Assembly: GCA_035650355.1 (NCBI GenBank) | Contig: DASRHT010000058.1 | Span: 46,954 to 110,953, forward strand | Direction: 5' to 3' | From: DASRHT01 sp035650355 | GTDB lineage: Bacteria > Chloroflexota > Ktedonobacteria > Ktedonobacterales > Ktedonobacteraceae | DNA: 64,000 nt | Shown here: positions 60,332-64,000 of the stretch, one piece after another | Layout of the letters: each line of letters begins with the position of its first letter | How positions within the stretch are numbered: position 1 is the first letter of the stretch | Notes under the pieces: generated by a model | What the model was told of the DNA's origin: nothing | What the model saw: the letters and a program-made list of their open reading frames with translations, nothing else | Databases searched by the model: none | Program-made: the position numbers and the translations under genes

Positions 60332-60997
60332 ATGAAAGGATATCCAGTTTCCTCACAGAACAAGTCACGCTATGGCAAGCCATCATTACCCATTCGGCAA
60401 AAATATCTTCTTGCCGTGTTAAAACTGCTTATAGAGGCAGCAACTATTATACAAGCAAAAAAAGTAATCATGCCTAATATGCTTGAGAACCCTATTACAT
60501 ACCATCTCGATAGCGAAATGCAAAAACTAAAGAAAATGGATAATAAGTACAATTCGCTTTTTTGGAATATTAGACCGCTACATGAAGTAGATGACCCCTT
60601 AGAAAGAGGTGAAGTAGATATTAAATTTCAATGGTTACAATATCCAGCTCTTAATGAGCGCTATCTTGGAGTTGAAGCAAAGAAACTTTTTGGCAGTGGT
60701 CCTTCACGTTCATTTGAGTATGTGACAGAAGGCGTCATGGATTTTATCACTTGTAAATACGGACAAGGGCATAACTATGGCATTATGTTAGGTTATGTAG
60801 TGACTGGCCCATTTGATAAAGCAATTGCAGCGGTAGATAAGAGTATGATGAAGCACAAGAAAGAAACGGCGGAGCAATCTGCCTTTGTTGTTAATAGTTC
60901 TCTTAGTTCTTATCAGCATACCTATCACAGTATACATATTCAACAAGGAACTTCCATTGCTATCACTCTTATCCATCTTTTTTTTGACTTTTCATAG
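60332..60997 (+). CDS. Predicted PD-(D/E)xK restriction endonuclease
   Basis: 221 residues. ATG follows the methylase stop directly; GGAG sits 10 bases upstream. RGEVDIKFQWLQYPALNERYLGVEAKKLFG contains D...(about 20)...E-A-K, the PD-(D/E)xK metal-binding pattern. After it come FEYVTEGVMDFITCKYGQGHNYGIMLGYVV, a conserved-looking core. With the large methylase it would make a two-gene R-M system. Family assignment is by motif only. Confidence 0.65.
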   Translation: MKGYPVSSQNKSRYGKPSLPIRQKYLLAVLKLLIEAATIIQAKKVIMPNMLENPITYHLDSEMQKLKKMDNKYNSLFWNIRPLHEVDDPLERGEVDIKFQWLQYPALNERYLGVEAKKLFGSGPSRSFEYVTEGVMDFITCKYGQGHNYGIMLGYVVTGPFDKAIAAVDKSMMKHKKETAEQSAFVVNSSLSSYQHTYHSIHIQQGTSIAITLIHLFFDFS

Positions 60998-61284
60998 GGT
61001 AATAACAGTAAAAGATAGCTTTTAACAAAATAAATATAAATACTATGCCACGATTATTCATAGTAATTCACGCTTTTAGATATAAACGAGGCAGCCCTTA
61101 GTTCAGTGATATCAAGCGTCGAACCTTCCACAAAGCGCAGTACCCTCCTATGCACAAGCACGAGCCACGACCCAACGGCTGACCAATACGACTAATGGAG
61201 GCTTCTGACTGAGCAGTAACATAATATGCGATTGCATCGTTTACTATCAACTTTATGGGAAATAGGGGATAATAGCTCTATCCC
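60998..61284. other. Right boundary of the R-M island, no gene
   Basis: AT-rich until about 61090, then GC rises; from 61201 it matches the left duplicated segment. No ORF of note. Confidence 0.55.
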
Positions 61285-62655
61285 CTATCCTTTTGCGCTA
61301 GAAGGTCGTTTCATCTGCTCTTTGCCCCTTACCAGCGAGGCGAAAATGCCAATGGCAGCGATGGCGGCGCTCACGATAAATGAGACCTGGAAGCTGTGAA
61401 CAAAGATGTGCTGCAACAGGCTGACGTCTTGTCCGGGTTGGCCGCCGCTAAGCAGGCTTCCGGCTTGTGCGCCTCCCAACGCGGCGAATATGGTGCCAGC
61501 CAACGCAACACTCAGACTTTGTCCCATTGTCCGTCCGGTCGCCAGGAAGCCAGAAGCAATTCCCTGGCGCTGGCGTGGGGCCGATCCCAGCAGCGCGCTA
61601 TTGTTCGGCGATTGAAATATTGCCTGCCCTGCTCCTGTAAGCACGAGCCGCCAGACAATATCCCAGATGGAGCTTTTCTCGTTGAGTTGACCGATGAGGA
61701 CCAGCCCGATGCAGGCTATGGTCAGTCCACCCGCCGCTAGCCAGCGGGTGCCAAAGCGATCCGCCAGCGAACCGCTGAATGGCGCAATGATAGCAAGCGT
61801 AATAGGGAACGGCGTGAGGAGTAACCCGGCCTGTTCGGTGGGAAAGCCGCGTAGTTCCTCGAAGTAGAAGGGGAGCATGAAGCCAACCGCGAAAAGCGCG
61901 AGGAAGCTCAGAACCAGGCTCAGGTTTGCCGAGAGGAAGACGCGGTTATGAAACATTGACAGGTCGATAATGGGATCGGCCACGCGCGTTTCTACAAAAG
62001 GCAGGATGACAAGGCTGGCTATGCCAGTCACGAGCAAACTGACAAGTAGCGGCGATGTCCAGCCCAGTTCCTGTCCAAAGGAAAGTCCGGCGGTAATGGC
62101 CGCGAGTCCCACGGCCAGCAGGAGCGCTCCCCAGGGATCGAAGCGTCCTTGTGAGCGGCGCATAGGCTCTTTCAGGACGCGCACTGTCGCTATGAGGCCA
62201 ATAATGCCGATGGGGACATTCACGTAGAAGATCCAGCGCCAGGAGAAATAGGCAGTGATCAGCCCACCCAACGTCGGTCCAACGCTGACGCCGAGCGCGA
62301 CAATGATAGCATTAAGTCCCAGTGCTTTGCCGCGTTCATTGGCTGGAAATGCGCTGGTGATGAGAGCCGGACTGATTGCCATCAGGAGAGCGCCGCCCAG
62401 ACCTTGCAAGGCGCGCGCACCGACCAGGAAAACGAGCCAGAGCGAGGCTCCACAAAGAGCGGAGCCCGTGGTAAAAACGATGAGCCCAGCGGTCCAGACA
62501 ACCTTGCGCCCGATCATATCTGCCAGCCGTCCCGCAGTGAGCAACGCTGATGCCGTCGCGACAAGATAGGCGATGATGACCCATTCTATCGCGCCGCCCA
62601 ATGGTACTTTGAAATATTGTGCAACTGTTGGCAGGCTAATATTAACAATCGAAGA
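61201..62655. repeat. Right copy of the ~1.45 kb duplicated segment
   Basis: Counterpart of 54977-56430, same orientation. Together they form a direct repeat flanking about 4.8 kb that holds the R-M genes. Confidence 0.8.
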
Positions 62656-62835
62656 ATCAAGCGTGGCCATAAAGACGCCAATGGCGACTGTCGCCATGAC
62701 GGCCCACTTCCCGGGTTGCTCTTTCTGCCCTGCTGTGGTCCCGGGGGCTGAAGACGTTACACGCTCTGACTCAGACTGGGGAACGCTGGCACTTGTTTTT
62801 CCGATGGCTTCTGTTCGGCTCTCCTGTTGTTTCAT
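61285..62835 (-). CDS. DHA2-family (14-TM) MFS drug transporter
   Basis: 516 residues from ATG 62835 (GGAG 12 bases upstream; ATG 62847 is adjacent to it). A polar N-terminus (1-40) precedes fourteen predicted helices. Motifs: LDSSIVNISLPTVAQYF (TM1/DHA2), GRLADMIGRKVVW (motif A), WRWIFYVNVPIGIIGL (motif C-like) and LGSAPRQRQGIASGFLATGRTMG. Proton-driven exporters of toxic cations or drugs. Complete parent of the truncated copy at 55061. A terminator-like run follows (CCCCTATCCTTTT). Confidence 0.93.
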   Translation of the reverse strand: MKQQESRTEAIGKTSASVPQSESERVTSSAPGTTAGQKEQPGKWAVMATVAIGVFMATLDSSIVNISLPTVAQYFKVPLGGAIEWVIIAYLVATASALLTAGRLADMIGRKVVWTAGLIVFTTGSALCGASLWLVFLVGARALQGLGGALLMAISPALITSAFPANERGKALGLNAIIVALGVSVGPTLGGLITAYFSWRWIFYVNVPIGIIGLIATVRVLKEPMRRSQGRFDPWGALLLAVGLAAITAGLSFGQELGWTSPLLVSLLVTGIASLVILPFVETRVADPIIDLSMFHNRVFLSANLSLVLSFLALFAVGFMLPFYFEELRGFPTEQAGLLLTPFPITLAIIAPFSGSLADRFGTRWLAAGGLTIACIGLVLIGQLNEKSSIWDIVWRLVLTGAGQAIFQSPNNSALLGSAPRQRQGIASGFLATGRTMGQSLSVALAGTIFAALGGAQAGSLLSGGQPGQDVSLLQHIFVHSFQVSFIVSAAIAAIGIFASLVRGKEQMKRPSSAKG

Positions 62836-62906
62836 CGCAATACCCATCTCCAGGTAAACTATCCATTAGGTTATACAGGGATACTACGCATCTCACAAAA
62901 AAAATG

Positions 62907-63677
62907 TTACCTACGCAAGAAAAAGTAGATAGTCAGGACGATACCAACAACAATAACGAAAAGCCGGACCCATCGGGGATCGATTTTGCGTGCATAGTAA
63001 GCTCCGCCGTATCCCCCCAGGATCGCTCCAACGATCATCAAAATGGCCTGGGGCCACACGATGGCTCCCGCAATAATAAAGGTGACAACTGCGATACCGT
63101 TGATGCAACTGGCAAGCAGGGTTTTGAGCGCGTTCATTTCGTGGATGTTATCCAGTCCCATCATTGCTAGCGTTGCCAGCATCAGAATGCCGATGCCGCC
63201 GCCGAAATAGCCGCCGTAGATCGAAATAATGAATTGCGCCACTGTTAGACCGATGAATGAGCGCCGCGAGAGGTGTATTTTGTCTGTGGAGCGCGCACGT
63301 AGCCGGGCGGTGATCGGTCCACTGAACGCGAAAAGTAAGGTTGCCAGTAAAAGGAGGTACGGGATCAGGAGCACGAAAACCGCCTGCGAGGTTTTGAGCA
63401 GCAGAATGGCTCCAAGCACGCCGCCTACCAGGCTGATGCCAACCAGTAGGAAGAGCAGGCCGCGCTTCTGCTTCGTCAGTTCGCGCCGATACGCGCCAAC
63501 GCTGGCAACTGTACCCGGCCACAGCGCCACTGTACTGGTGGCATTGGCCTGAATGGCTGATATTCCTGTCACTATCAGCGATGGAAAGGTGAAAAAGCTG
63601 CCGCCACCTGCGACCGCGTTAAGGATGCCCCCCAGGATAGAAGCGACGAATAAAACAAGAATTTGTGGTAATGCCAT
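62907..63677 (-). CDS. TauE/SafE-family sulfite/anion exporter-type permease
   Basis: 256 residues, about eight membrane helices. The first repeat AVAGGGSFFTFPSLIVTGISAIQANATSTVALWPGTVAS and second repeat GGYFGGGIGILMLATLAMMGL are hallmark TSUP sequences. Such permeases export sulfite, sulfolactate or related acids. GAGG lies before ATG. No sulfur genes adjoin, so the substrate is open. Confidence 0.9.
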   Translation of the reverse strand: MALPQILVLFVASILGGILNAVAGGGSFFTFPSLIVTGISAIQANATSTVALWPGTVASVGAYRRELTKQKRGLLFLLVGISLVGGVLGAILLLKTSQAVFVLLIPYLLLLATLLFAFSGPITARLRARSTDKIHLSRRSFIGLTVAQFIISIYGGYFGGGIGILMLATLAMMGLDNIHEMNALKTLLASCINGIAVVTFIIAGAIVWPQAILMIVGAILGGYGGAYYARKIDPRWVRLFVIVVGIVLTIYFFLRR

Positions 63678-64000
63678 TAAAAACCTCTAGCTGCGACTAA
63701 TCATTGTCCCTTAACTATATCACTCCGAGATATCCCATGTCGTCACAGGGCAAGCGCAAGGCCCCGGCCCAATCCAGGCCCATCCCCTTGCTCCTACGAG
63801 CGTTCCCCCGAGATCGCGCAATCCCCCAAACCGAACGGACTCTATGGCGTTGGACGAAGGTGGTAGATACCGTGTTCAATGTCAAGGGGACCTCCTGGAT
63901 GGGGGAACATCCAAGACCGGAGAAGGGGTTCTCTCTCGTCGAAAACAAGACGTGTTCTCCCCATCGTTCTCCCGGTTGAAAGGAGGGAGAACGATCATGC
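63678..64000. other. Region at window end; possible gene start at 63997
   Basis: A plus-strand frame (63704-63979) has no ribosome site and is not convincing. CGTTCTCCC and GGGAGAACG form a hairpin overlapping AAAGGAGGG, which sits 10 bases before ATG 63997. That could be the start of a gene lying outside the window, with a hidden ribosome site. Confidence 0.35.

Noticed and set aside
63704..63979. 91-residue ORF at the right end
   Set aside because: No ribosome site, Arg/Pro-rich composition typical of GC-rich non-coding DNA, no recognisable domain.

Overview
The window reads like a chromosome segment of a Chloroflexota (Ktedonobacteria-like) bacterium. This is an inference from moderate-to-high GC with strong Shine-Dalgarno sites, many GAF/NarL-type and OmpR-type two-component systems, XRE-NB-ARC-TPR and nSTAND proteins, a class I lanthipeptide locus, IS1182-family DNA and many short palindromic intergenic repeats. 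No rRNA or phylogenetic marker was compared, so the assignment is tentative.

Left part (1-11.7 kb), accessory. A class I lanthipeptide locus has lanC-lanB running leftwards (lanC frameshifted, lanB cut by the window edge). Divergently, an S41/PDZ peptidase is followed by a 55-residue FxLD-type precursor whose 19-residue core has three Cys and several Ser/Thr. A convergent XRE-NB-ARC-TPR regulator follows. Next comes an unfamiliar module: a MauE/DoxX-like membrane protein, then two tandem copies of a two-gene cassette (a Tat-exported seven-cysteine mini-protein plus a cytoplasmic partner) and the scrap of a third copy.

Middle (11.7-30 kb), mostly housekeeping and regulation: PcrA helicase, a GAF histidine kinase with LuxR-type regulator, a three-gene redox module (FAD/NAD oxidoreductase, two-cluster ferredoxin, b-type membrane subunit), small membrane proteins, two NUDIX hydrolases, molybdate modA-modB without modC, an OmpR/HK pair and a MaoC-like dehydratase.

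30-45 kb: a giant TIR-TIR-nSTAND1-TM-beta-helix protein, tRNA-Lys, an ArsR regulator with palindromic operator, a PHP phosphoesterase, a CDP-alcohol phosphatidyltransferase, a NYN-domain protein with a long disordered arm, a glutamine-amidotransferase-like hydrolase, a DivIC-like septum protein, an intact IS1182-family element with target duplication, and a SprT-like metallopeptidase.

45-64 kb: rho, a benzoate/acetate-type acyl-CoA ligase, TlyA, ROK glucokinase, a deleted dinD, ruvB-queA, a TPR protein, then an AT-rich restriction-modification island lying between two copies of a DHA2 multidrug transporter (one truncated), and a TauE/SafE permease.

Across the window, non-coding DNA is rich in structured repeats: two MITE-like elements with 10-bp target duplications and near-perfect internal palindromes, a dispersed 23-26 bp repeat, and paired GTAGGGGC/GCCCCTAC units between genes. 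The best candidates for undescribed biology are the Tat/seven-Cys/MauE module, the TIR-nSTAND-beta-helix fusion, and the lanthipeptide locus with an S41 peptidase as possible leader protease.
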